DNA of 64,000 nt from a virus. Location of the stretch: the IMG/VR virus record IMGVR_UViG_3300013005_000031, positions 1-64,000 of that record. One strand, written 5' to 3'. The notes beneath the pieces are model-generated. The model searched no databases, was not told the origin of the DNA, and saw only the letters and a list, made by a program, of their open reading frames with translations. Made by a program: the position numbers and the translations under genes. Shown here piece after piece: positions 53,901 to 62,746 of the stretch. How positions within the stretch are numbered: the first letter of the stretch is position 1; every line of letters starts with the position of its first letter.

Positions 53901-56214
53901 CTTCTAACTTACTTTGTGAGTTTTTATACCAAGCCATTTCATCTTTACCATATTGACTATTTTTCCAATTTAATGGAACTCTATATTGCATTGCTAATTG
54001 ATCATTATATGGAATAAGTCTATCTAATTCACCAGCTGGTCTATCAGAAGAATGACTAATCTCATGAACTAACATTTGTTTATTTCCAGGAAAAGATTGA
54101 TGTATTGAAACATTACCTGTATTACTATCAGATATTCCCCATGGGGAAAAGCCATATAAATCCTCAATCAATTTTACATTAGGATTTGTTTTATCAAAAT
54201 CAATATCTAGTGCTGGGATAGTTTGTATATTTTTTTTTCTTAAATCTTTTATTTCTTTAAAAAGTTTTTGAGCATCTGAATCTGTTCTAGTTGATAATTT
54301 TGATGATTTCATAAGCATTTTATCATGCATTGGAGAATCATGCCATTTATTTATCCAGGATAATGCTTTAGAAAAATCTGAACCTAATGGACTAACACTT
54401 ACTTCTGGTTCAATTTGCATGTTTGTTGCAACATCTGGATTTTCTAATAAGTATTGTGGATCAAGAGGTGCAAGTTTTCTATCAACTGGAACACAAGTTT
54501 CTCCATTCCAATAGTGATATGGTGGACATTCCTCTTGTAAATTTTCTCCACCATCAAAAAATTTAGATAATCCTCCATACTTAAATGCTCTACCTTCTGC
54601 TTGTTTTTTCTTTGATTGCTCATACTGTTCAAGCCAAGTATCTAAATTTTTATCATACTCCTCATATTCTTTTTTATACTTCTGTTGATTCATTAAATCT
54701 CTTAAAGAAGCTGCTCCTCTAAATTCCATTTCAGAGCCAGTTGCATTGCCATAGTCTAATTCTCCAGGAACAAAGTTACCTTCTTCATCTTCATAACCTT
54801 CAAAATAATTTTTATCATAGCCTGTAGCTTTCTGTACTATTCTAGGAATTAACCTTGTTTTGTTTCTTTTACCTAGAGCAACATGTCCTTTACTATCTAA
54901 TACACCTTTATCAAATAAAGCAGCAATTTTATTTTGTGGCAACTTAACATCTAGACTTAATCTATCAGCTGTGTATGGATCTAATGTATATTGTGGAGCT
55001 TCAATAGAATCTGGAAGAGAATAGTCATGTACCTGTAATTCTCCTAGATCTTTATTTTCTAATAAAGGAGGATCAATGATTGGTAATTCTATTGGTTCTA
55101 CTTTTATATCCTCATAGATTGGATTTATAGTTTTAACATACTCACATTTTTTTCCAGTAACAGGAACTGTTTCTTCATCTGTCCCAACTAATTTTTTTCC
55201 AGAAGGTGCTTTCTTCGGTACATTATTTATAATAGTTGTTTTTGGTACACAAGGTTTAGGAGGGTTTTGAGATATTACAGGTTTTATAGGCTTTTTGTAT
55301 TTAAATACTCTCCATGGTTGATTTCCTTGATAATGTGTAAATACTTTAACAGGACTAATATTTTGATAAGGATTTCCTGGCAATGCCCATGATCCAAATC
55401 CCTGATTCCTACCTTGAAATTTACTTATTGCTGCAGATGGTATTTTATATTGTGGATTTTTTAAAACATTCATGAATTGATTATATGAATTATATAATGC
55501 TAAACTATCATTATATGCTTGCATACGTTCTTTATGAGAAAGACCATTTTGTGCTTTGATCAACTCTCCACCATCTGCATAATACTTTGCATTAGGATCA
55601 AAGATTTTATTTTTTCTTGATTTAGGTTTAGAGAATAATGGATTTTGTGCAAAGAACTTATTGGTAGCTTCAAGGCTTCTAGAGTATGCTTTTGAGTTTT
55701 TCTTATTAGGAATTTTAGGTCTCTTAGCAGAACCTCCCTTTTTAAAATTATCTGGACTTTCTAAGTCTTTAATATTATGATTATAATAGTTAGATGTTAG
55801 TTCTTCTCCAGGATTTATATTTCTTTTAGCTAACATCAATATATGATCTCCATTATCTACTTCATATATATTTGGACTTTCACTATGATTGTAATAACCT
55901 CCTAGTTCTACAGATGGAAATGGTGCTTGATATTGCTCCCCATTTTTTGTAAAACTTTTTCTAATATGAGAAACACCTATGACATCATCTTTAGCAATTG
56001 GCTCTTGACTAAATATACCTTTACCTTGTATTTTAGATGGGCCAACACTTAATGATTTAAATACAGGAGCATTGACACCATTCTCAGCACTTATTACATT
56101 ATCACTTTTTTTACTACCAGTTGTGTTGTTTGTATAAGCTTTGTTATACTTAGTAGCTGGTTTAGATTTATTTAAATTTCTAATTGCGTCTATTATTACT
56201 TTCTTATTGTACAT
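50989..56214 (-). CDS. Giant virion protein (1741 aa): SET domain, HExxH peptidase site, beta-rich part, internal tag
   Basis: Residues ~52-145 form a SET-type lysine methyltransferase domain: IQGKGIFS (62-69), NHSESPN (109-115) and GEELTSNYY (136-144) are its three landmark segments, with Glu and Ser in place of the usual Cys in NHSC. GG-flanked basic segments and ELIKAQNGL follow. A CPPYHYWNGETCVPV mini-module lies near 562-576. H717-E718 and H721 (HEISH) mark a metallopeptidase-like domain. LPKASFG starts at 890. About 900-1270 is Gly/aromatic beta-rich, possibly barrel-like. CPEGYERPCPKCRC is near 1295. At 1339-1359 lies an internal copy of the C-terminal tag (LSKKDIDKYVKGGYIVED), followed by a separate ~380-residue domain that ends in a variant tag. 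It looks like a fusion of several cargo proteins. Its start overlaps the muzzle gene stop by one base. Confidence 0.83.
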   Translation of the reverse strand: MYNKKVIIDAIRNLNKSKPATKYNKAYTNNTTGSKKSDNVISAENGVNAPVFKSLSVGPSKIQGKGIFSQEPIAKDDVIGVSHIRKSFTKNGEQYQAPFPSVELGGYYNHSESPNIYEVDNGDHILMLAKRNINPGEELTSNYYNHNIKDLESPDNFKKGGSAKRPKIPNKKNSKAYSRSLEATNKFFAQNPLFSKPKSRKNKIFDPNAKYYADGGELIKAQNGLSHKERMQAYNDSLALYNSYNQFMNVLKNPQYKIPSAAISKFQGRNQGFGSWALPGNPYQNISPVKVFTHYQGNQPWRVFKYKKPIKPVISQNPPKPCVPKTTIINNVPKKAPSGKKLVGTDEETVPVTGKKCEYVKTINPIYEDIKVEPIELPIIDPPLLENKDLGELQVHDYSLPDSIEAPQYTLDPYTADRLSLDVKLPQNKIAALFDKGVLDSKGHVALGKRNKTRLIPRIVQKATGYDKNYFEGYEDEEGNFVPGELDYGNATGSEMEFRGAASLRDLMNQQKYKKEYEEYDKNLDTWLEQYEQSKKKQAEGRAFKYGGLSKFFDGGENLQEECPPYHYWNGETCVPVDRKLAPLDPQYLLENPDVATNMQIEPEVSVSPLGSDFSKALSWINKWHDSPMHDKMLMKSSKLSTRTDSDAQKLFKEIKDLRKKNIQTIPALDIDFDKTNPNVKLIEDLYGFSPWGISDSNTGNVSIHQSFPGNKQMLVHEISHSSDRPAGELDRLIPYNDQLAMQYRVPLNWKNSQYGKDEMAWYKNSQSKLEDEYMGEEEIPRDIYEQNKFDDWNNYLLSNKGSEVRSRLREIQFGADEQNIYDPFNKKITGRQFKQLDKKLLYSKPLNELRKTYSDKDIKWMLNNISKNDNETDDTIQYSKNGGAKKKDLPKASFGLPGTGKDRSLTFTPFDYRSAYGQASDFNRNPNYSLTYTTPNLFKKADLSANPLSFTLGRPYNTDAQSLTNRTLNFVPQEGLFSSYYDPALGGENNPKYQQYLQDVSNYTGTPVSELNQTIINQYNAAKNLAGAKPLYKKGIPLTANVGWDVFGNAFGDSSSGPFTGYGSLNVGYAPEPGFYGTADLGLMGVFGRRKNNAKISPQRYFDKGLTRQGDMAFIPKLNVLNFALRQRPEYNDIQTQNILNAYANDIEQGTKTAQGVINKTDEPRYDISFLSPEGTVQIKPFKDFPGVASFTGGLRLDYGGKDTMGDNIPITLKPYGNVRYTVPIEGAIDKLKDLNLPAIKRKKTYNDYAYDQDYDEEYTGDTPQEDTPTENNFEVNPPELQVNPNGTILGRGDCPEGYERPCPKCRCQKLKQPAVYTDKRGKHLFDNMSFKDGGSIELTLSKKDIDKYVKGGYIVEDISVPTLTRKEGGWPPKSGSGLIKIAEKVPGLIDKLPTGWEKNIKKFTRSNYNPFSLLAKEIGYDIASQSHRAGRYDTDIINAIKGSEKYPASYFGTGVMHGQTVPEHIRQLYGEGKRDLNRNYFFGDETGFEPTFYDFESDAGLQQAIDWYGPLKAYELFSEIKGGEDLSIKSLLANIPDESKTSGPLVDLMQGYKNDNLLTSDEFKTFYDPTTGKLKLVDASPYSPSEFEGLIKDNLNYLFDQYGQETIPFQVNANTTKEGELPFGFHLRRNPINPYDDIQGHMNFLKRLSKDKFSTVARDLWGFNRKAYMDKYSYEKNLSPWMVDAMDAFGKPMVLTQENPIIFKQYGGAFEYEVGDEIELDDLSKEELERLGYKLEEVK

Positions 56215-59200
56215 TACCTAAATGAATTTAAAGTTTTGTAATTGCTGAATTTCAATATCATGTTTATGTCATTACATTGATTTCTTTTTAAATTTAAGAA
56301 ATTTAAGTAATGTCTGAATTTTTTTCTTTGTAATTCAGATTTATTATAATCCATGTTATTTGGATTTAATATTCTAGTGTATCCATCTGCTGCTGTTACC
56401 CAAGTATTTTCTGAAGCATAGTTACCTTGAAGTATAGTAGTTCCTGGAATTAAAGGTCCAGTAGGAGGATAGTTAGAATTAATTGGAAACTCATCTCTAT
56501 CTCTTGTTATATCCCAAAACTGATTGAATCTATATTTCTGTTCTTCTTTAGCAAATAGAATATCATAAGATGATAAGTTAGCACCTAACTTAGGATACTG
56601 TAATGATAGTATAACATCATTCTTTGGATATAGATTTAGATTTAAATATCCGGAAACTTGTTCTGTATTATAAACAACAGCAGTATCAAAATTATAATCT
56701 AACACATGATGCTGGTCTATACAACTTCCTGAGTTTCTTCTATAACATTCCAATGCATACTCTACTGATCTTGTAGTCATTACTGCCTGACCTGTTACAA
56801 TTGGGAATTCAATCTCCCAACCAAACTGTTGACCATAGAAGTTACAGAAGTCATCACAGATATAATTATGTTTCCAGAAACCATTTTCCTTAGTACTTAA
56901 AAATATATCTTTTGTTGGTAATAATAAATCTGGATGCCAGTCATGGAAACTGATCCAGAATTTAGATTTAGGATCAAAGCTTAATGTCCAAGATGCATTT
57001 TCAAATAAGAATGGGTCACCTAATAAAAATCTAGAGTTTTGATTATTATCTAAAATAAAAGCATCACCTGTACCATCAGGATTTATTGGAATATATTCTA
57101 CTCTTCCTTTATATAGATCTTTTAATTTATAATCTTTCTTAGCAAAGTATAAAATGTTACTAGAGCTGTCATATGTTGATTGACATCCAATTCCTGCAAC
57201 AGGATTATCCTGCCAAGGATAGCTAGGGAAATCTTCTGTTAATTGATATGGCATATATAAAATAAACCACCACTTTAATCCTGCCTGAGATATTTCTTCT
57301 AGTCCTTGACCAAATGTAAATACTCGTCCTTGGTTTTGAGACATATAGTATATACCCAATGGAGTTGATATAACAGATAGTCTGTTTTGTGATGAACCAT
57401 ATTCATATGCCTTATCTGCATTAGATACAGATTGTTGTGGCTGAGAAAATAATCCACCATCCCCAATAGTAATCTTAGTATTTAAATCTGTCTCAAGTGT
57501 ATCTACACCTTGATACATTAAAGGACTTTCATTTTTAAATGTAATGAATATACCTGATTTGTTAATTGACTTAACTCCAGAGATTTGCCCTTTAAATTCT
57601 TTATAGTTATTTATAAGGTATATTGACCAGCTATCTTTTATTGCTTCATCTTGCTGAGGCAATGAATAAATAATCCTATCCGGTAAGTATGTATAACATA
57701 ACTTAGATACTGCAGGATTATAGTATCTTGATTGTATGCTACCTGCTGAAAAATACTGGTTGTAAAGTTTTGACACACTCAATGAGTAATCATATATGTA
57801 CTCACTAAGTTTACCCATTATTGCTGGGTTCATGTCAAACATAGCAATATAATCTGTGTATCTATATGGATCATAATGCTTACCACCTTCTGCTATACTT
57901 TGTTTTCTAAAATCTACAAGTACATCTGATTCTACAAAGAAATCTCTGATGCCAGAATTTGCTAAATAGAAGTATGCATTTCTTACAGAAAATAAACCTT
58001 CATACTTACCCACACCTTGTGTAGTGTCTGTTGCATAATCATAATATCTATTTGAATTAACATAATAATCCATATTATAAAATGCAGTTGGCACAGGTCC
58101 TGTACCAGGAACAGAAGGTCCACTGATGTTTATTAATTCTGATAGATATCCAACATCATAATTTATACTGTTTACTTTAAATCTTGCATTTGGAATCATA
58201 GAATATAAATAGTAGTTATATTCAAAACCATCTGGCTGATCATATAACCAATTGTAAAAGAACATCATGTTGTTCTTCTCAGTGTATCTATTTATATATG
58301 TATCTCCCCCAAATACAATTGGTGTTCTTTGTATAGTTTTAAACTGATATGTTATTTGGTCTATTGGACATGTCCATGGAATAGGTTGTAAGTTATAATC
58401 AGATAATTTTTGTTCACAAGAAGTTACAGCAATTTGATATTCACTACCTAGTTGACCATATTGATTTCTAACTCTGTATTTTAATGCTCCATAATGACTT
58501 GCAATAGGTAAACTAAAAGATGTATCAAAGTTTTCAAAAGTTGGTAGGGTAGAGTTAATAAATGCTGAATCAGAAGAATTTTGTACAACAGTTCCTAATG
58601 TAACTAATGATTTATCTCTTATACCTGTAGTAATTAAATTAGGGCCAATGCTTACTCCATCAGGATATGCTAAATTGTAATAAGGTCCAGATTTAGTACG
58701 AACAGTTATTATATCTGATCTTTTTAAATTATTAATTACATAACTAAAATACTGACCAAACTGATTTTGATACTTAGGAACATTTTGCAAATTATCTCTA
58801 ACGTAAAAATTATCTTCAATTGAAAATCTTTTTAACTCAGACTGACCAATTTTTATCATGTTACCATAATACCCATGTGCAACAGACTGAAGTGCATATT
58901 GTCTATATGGTGTTATAGCATAAAATATTCTTAGTGTTGCTTCCGCACCTTCTGAAAAATAATATGAAATTTGATTTAATCCTCCAATTGCTCTAGTAAT
59001 TGGATCAAGATAAGCATAGCTTGGCATTTCTACTAAACCTTGTTGAACAATTGGTGTTAATCCTGTAGCTCCACTTGTAGCATTTAGTGTGTTTATAAAT
59101 AAATTTTGAGCTTGAGCATAAGATGTATCAGGGTAACCATTTGGACCAATAGGACCTGGATTAATCATAATTAATGCATCAAGAAAAGCATTACCACTTG

Positions 59201-61697
59201 AATAATAGTTGTCTAAAAAGTTTTGATAGATACTTACAGGAGAAGTTGCTGGTGTTGGTAGTGTAGTTAGTGCTGTAAGTGCTGCAATTTGAGATGCATC
59301 GGTATTTCCAGAAATTAATCTTTGTAAGGTAGCATTTAAATCTGGTTGATTAATTGTTCTCTTACCTAATAAAGATACTAAAGCTTCAGCTACTCCAACT
59401 ACTATCATAGCAGCAACTACAGCATCACTTAACAATTTAAATTGTGGATGGTCACTAGGATTTTGAAAATTTAAATCTGCATAACCATTTAATGTTCCAT
59501 ATAACTTAAACTCAGATGTTGATAGATATGGTGATCTAAACATTGTATCTGGTGAATGAAATGTAAAAATATCTGTAGGTATAGTTTGATTGTAAAGTAC
59601 AGTTACCGGAGGAATAATTTCTTCATTTTTAATATATGGATCATTATATAAAAAATTATGATCTGATGGGTTTAAAGAAGCTCCTATTGGAACAATTGTA
59701 TTAAATGGGTAATTTGCATAGAGCCCGGTTTTATTTTGTGCAAGTGCACTTTTATTTTCATAGCTTCTAAAATTATTAACCATCCCTTTGGCAATAATTG
59801 TTTTATTACCTTCTCTAGATCCTCTTAAAATTTCATAACCAACAATACCTGGAATATCATTACCATCTTGATCCTTTGGCAATATAATATTTTCAAATAC
59901 TACTCCCATAATTCTTATGTAGAATTCATCCCCTGAAGTAGTACTGTTTGGATTTGGTCTAAAGTGCACAGCATCTGTAGATGCATTGTTATTAATAAAA
60001 TTTTCTGGGAATCTATGATGCCTAATATTTTTACCACATAGATCAAAAGCACCTTCAGTTTGTCCAACTTGCACTTGTGCTGCAGGACCAGTCCAACAAT
60101 AATAACTAGAATTCCATATGTCAGGTCTTTTTTCTGGATATGTTTCATCTGATTGCCAATATCCCATTTCTCCAATAGCAAGTAAAGTACCTCCATCTGG
60201 TAATACCCATTGACCATTTACAAGTGTTGCTCCCGGAAGAGTTGCTGGGTATAACAATTGTGTTGCTGTATTATATACTTCAAATACACTGTCATCTGTT
60301 GCTAATGCATTTTGATCATGAGTTACTAAAAAATTATCTGCCTCATTCATTACTATTCCACCAGGTATTTGAAAGTTCCTAGGAGCTCTTCCTGGAATAT
60401 GATAAGAAGCAGATTTATCTCCAGTGTCATATACCCATCTTATGTAAAAGGTATATACTTCATCTCTAAGATAATTTGTTTTATTGCCACCCTTTATATA
60501 ATAATCAGCTGGATATTCAACACTAGCCCATCTTGCTTGAATCATATTTGCAAGTGGTTGATAATTAAAATCAAATCTAGATCTTGGACCAACTCTTAAA
60601 AGATAATTATTTACATCTGTCATTTGATCAGATGTTTCATATACTGGAGTTGTAATAGGTAATTGCTCTAATGGAATTTTTACAAGACTAGGGTTAATTA
60701 AATCTAATTCTATTCTAGAAGTTTTAGTTGAGTAAAATCCAATTTGATAACCTACTGTTTGTTGATTTACAGTAGCAACAAGAACTAAAACAAACTCATC
60801 AAAGTTTTCAGAATCTGCATCTACAGTTAATGTTAATGAACCTTCTATATCTCTAACATTATAAATAAATTGATTATTACTTTGTGAAAAGAAATCTGTA
60901 ACTCTTTGACCTTTTATTGTATATGCTATTAGTGCAAAGTAAGTTCCATTAGATAATGTTCCACCAGATTGTCCCAATGTTAAGTTAAGACATGGTGTTT
61001 CCATCAATCTAGCTAATCTTGTTTTTGGACAATCTAATCTATTAATATTATTACAAAATTCACATGGTGTTGCTGGTGTACATTTTTCTTCCCAATGAAC
61101 TCCTGGCCATAAGAAAGTTGTATCAACTCCATTAGAATAATAATTCATTGTTGCTGATGTGCCACCTAGCCATGAGTAATCTGGAGTTGGCCAAGTTCTA
61201 GGGTCACCAATATTTAAAAATCTATCAGGATTAAATCCATCAGCCCAGTATACTTGCCAAGAACAATCTTCTTTTTCTCTTGATGATCCAGATATAAGAT
61301 ATCTTTTGTCAAAGTTTAAACAAGGGTCCTGAACTATCTCTCTATATTTACATACATCTTCTTCTAATAATCCTATTTCTGATGTAATTCTTTTACCTGT
61401 ATTATCATGTCCTGCAGTAAAAACAACCCACTTGTCAGAATATAAATAAATAGCACCGATGATATATTTTTTAGTTACAGTAAGAGGCATTGATGTTCCT
61501 GTTGCTGAGCACAAGAAATTTGATGTCTCATTTGATAATGTTCCTATGTCACCTTCAATTGTATTGTTTACAGCATTTACTGCATGCGTCCACATACCCT
61601 CTGACACAAATGAAGGGTCAGAGTCTTTATTTAAACCTTTAATAAAAGAGCTTGTGGTGACCTTACCAGTTTCTTGTAAACCTTGTTTCTTTGCCAT
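56214..61697 (-). CDS. Tail muzzle / stabilization protein of crAss-like type (1827 aa)
   Basis: The protein begins MAKKQGLQETGKVTTSSFIK and is strand-rich throughout. Key segments are GMWTHAVNAVNNTIEGDIG (about 41-59), WQVYWADGFNPDRFLNIGDP, ANMIQARWASVEYPADYYIK and LRDEVYTFYIRWVYDTGDKS followed by SYHIPGRAPR. The last two match my memory of the conserved core of the crAss-like 'stabilization' protein, which structural work on phage crAss001 places at the distal end of the tail as the muzzle. A Cys-rich patch (CTPATPCEFC and DCPKTR) lies near residue 205. Later parts are Tyr/Asn/Gly-rich beta repeats. It should close the tail tube and help release cargo and DNA. It is co-transcribed with the neck genes, 2 bases after the 348-residue gene. 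Confidence 0.87.
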   Translation of the reverse strand: MAKKQGLQETGKVTTSSFIKGLNKDSDPSFVSEGMWTHAVNAVNNTIEGDIGTLSNETSNFLCSATGTSMPLTVTKKYIIGAIYLYSDKWVVFTAGHDNTGKRITSEIGLLEEDVCKYREIVQDPCLNFDKRYLISGSSREKEDCSWQVYWADGFNPDRFLNIGDPRTWPTPDYSWLGGTSATMNYYSNGVDTTFLWPGVHWEEKCTPATPCEFCNNINRLDCPKTRLARLMETPCLNLTLGQSGGTLSNGTYFALIAYTIKGQRVTDFFSQSNNQFIYNVRDIEGSLTLTVDADSENFDEFVLVLVATVNQQTVGYQIGFYSTKTSRIELDLINPSLVKIPLEQLPITTPVYETSDQMTDVNNYLLRVGPRSRFDFNYQPLANMIQARWASVEYPADYYIKGGNKTNYLRDEVYTFYIRWVYDTGDKSASYHIPGRAPRNFQIPGGIVMNEADNFLVTHDQNALATDDSVFEVYNTATQLLYPATLPGATLVNGQWVLPDGGTLLAIGEMGYWQSDETYPEKRPDIWNSSYYCWTGPAAQVQVGQTEGAFDLCGKNIRHHRFPENFINNNASTDAVHFRPNPNSTTSGDEFYIRIMGVVFENIILPKDQDGNDIPGIVGYEILRGSREGNKTIIAKGMVNNFRSYENKSALAQNKTGLYANYPFNTIVPIGASLNPSDHNFLYNDPYIKNEEIIPPVTVLYNQTIPTDIFTFHSPDTMFRSPYLSTSEFKLYGTLNGYADLNFQNPSDHPQFKLLSDAVVAAMIVVGVAEALVSLLGKRTINQPDLNATLQRLISGNTDASQIAALTALTTLPTPATSPVSIYQNFLDNYYSSGNAFLDALIMINPGPIGPNGYPDTSYAQAQNLFINTLNATSGATGLTPIVQQGLVEMPSYAYLDPITRAIGGLNQISYYFSEGAEATLRIFYAITPYRQYALQSVAHGYYGNMIKIGQSELKRFSIEDNFYVRDNLQNVPKYQNQFGQYFSYVINNLKRSDIITVRTKSGPYYNLAYPDGVSIGPNLITTGIRDKSLVTLGTVVQNSSDSAFINSTLPTFENFDTSFSLPIASHYGALKYRVRNQYGQLGSEYQIAVTSCEQKLSDYNLQPIPWTCPIDQITYQFKTIQRTPIVFGGDTYINRYTEKNNMMFFYNWLYDQPDGFEYNYYLYSMIPNARFKVNSINYDVGYLSELINISGPSVPGTGPVPTAFYNMDYYVNSNRYYDYATDTTQGVGKYEGLFSVRNAYFYLANSGIRDFFVESDVLVDFRKQSIAEGGKHYDPYRYTDYIAMFDMNPAIMGKLSEYIYDYSLSVSKLYNQYFSAGSIQSRYYNPAVSKLCYTYLPDRIIYSLPQQDEAIKDSWSIYLINNYKEFKGQISGVKSINKSGIFITFKNESPLMYQGVDTLETDLNTKITIGDGGLFSQPQQSVSNADKAYEYGSSQNRLSVISTPLGIYYMSQNQGRVFTFGQGLEEISQAGLKWWFILYMPYQLTEDFPSYPWQDNPVAGIGCQSTYDSSSNILYFAKKDYKLKDLYKGRVEYIPINPDGTGDAFILDNNQNSRFLLGDPFLFENASWTLSFDPKSKFWISFHDWHPDLLLPTKDIFLSTKENGFWKHNYICDDFCNFYGQQFGWEIEFPIVTGQAVMTTRSVEYALECYRRNSGSCIDQHHVLDYNFDTAVVYNTEQVSGYLNLNLYPKNDVILSLQYPKLGANLSSYDILFAKEEQKYRFNQFWDITRDRDEFPINSNYPPTGPLIPGTTILQGNYASENTWVTAADGYTRILNPNNMDYNKSELQRKKFRHYLNFLNLKRNQCNDINMILKFSNYKTLNSFR

Positions 61698-61699
61698 AA

Positions 61700-62746
61700 T
61701 TATACAACTTGAATGCTTCTTGCGTTTCTATAATAAGGATTGTTAGGTGAATAACTTTGGAACATTGTATAATACTTACCATACATAGCTTTTCTGTTTG
61801 TCCACCACATTTTTTCCATCTCTTTAAAGTTTGGTGTGTTAACTAAACTGAGTGCTTGATTTCTTGCAGTCTTAAGTCTTTGTTCTATCAATTGCATTCT
61901 TTGTGCAACATCTTCACCATTTAAATATAAGTTTTCAAAGATCCTTGACTTTAGTGCATACTCATAATATTCATTTAAAAGATCATGATCTGGAACCATT
62001 AAATTCCCTTGGTCATCTTCCATTTGACCTTGATAGTTTAAATAAACTTTTCCTGTTTCAAATGTTGTAAATAAAAATCCTCCTTTAATCCAACCTTGAT
62101 TGTTTGTGTTGTAATAAAGATTTGGGCAGTCACATTCTATTTCTTGACTTGCCTTCATTCTTAATGGAATTAAATCAGTATACACTCTTGTTGTTCCTGT
62201 ATTGTTCATTACTTGAACTAGTTCCCATTTCTCCCCTTTACAGTTCATAAATACTCTTGGAGCAATACAAGTATTACCATAAGGATTTAATGGATCATAA
62301 GCTGTAGGTATTGGGTCTACTATAGGATGATTAAGGTCACATGCTGCAGTTTGATTACATGGATGAGAGTTACATGTTCTACAGTTCACTGTTGGTGGAG
62401 CACATACATCTATAGTAGATGGTACTTCTTGATAAGGTACTTCTACTATTGTTGTTCCACCTGAAGCTGCATCATACCCTAGACGCTCTACATAGTTACC
62501 ACAAATAAATGCAAAATTAAATGTGTAAAAATCATCAGGCAGTTTAACTTTATTGTGACATACATCTAGTATGATTTCTTTTTGCTGATTGATTCTTAAA
62601 CCTAAATCATAGTTTATTTTTTTGGTAAGTTTAATAAGCTGTTGTGGCTCTATTAAATTTTCTAAAGCAAAAGTATTTAAGTCAACTGTTACATCTTCTA
62701 ACAATTGGTCAAATGTTCTGTATCTAAGAGTATAATTAAAATCCAT
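61700..62746 (-). CDS. crAss-like neck/tail structural protein (348 aa)
   Basis: The protein begins MDFNYTLRYRTFDQLLEDVT and has an N-terminal helical bundle, a beta-rich middle with CHNKVKLPDDFYTFNFAFICG, and a Cys-rich insert (VCAPPTVNCRTCNSHPC and AACDLNHP, about 132-160). The C-terminal part has the helical ending MEKMWWTNRKAMYGKYYTM. I associate this layout with the ring or tail-tubular proteins of crAss-like phages, which connect portal and tail. The eight or so Cys residues are unusual for a cytoplasmically assembled protein and may bind zinc. The start overlaps the upstream stop by one base (TAATGG), and it is followed by the muzzle gene after 2 bases. The exact ring number cannot be assigned. 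Confidence 0.78.
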   Translation of the reverse strand: MDFNYTLRYRTFDQLLEDVTVDLNTFALENLIEPQQLIKLTKKINYDLGLRINQQKEIILDVCHNKVKLPDDFYTFNFAFICGNYVERLGYDAASGGTTIVEVPYQEVPSTIDVCAPPTVNCRTCNSHPCNQTAACDLNHPIVDPIPTAYDPLNPYGNTCIAPRVFMNCKGEKWELVQVMNNTGTTRVYTDLIPLRMKASQEIECDCPNLYYNTNNQGWIKGGFLFTTFETGKVYLNYQGQMEDDQGNLMVPDHDLLNEYYEYALKSRIFENLYLNGEDVAQRMQLIEQRLKTARNQALSLVNTPNFKEMEKMWWTNRKAMYGKYYTMFQSYSPNNPYYRNARSIQVV

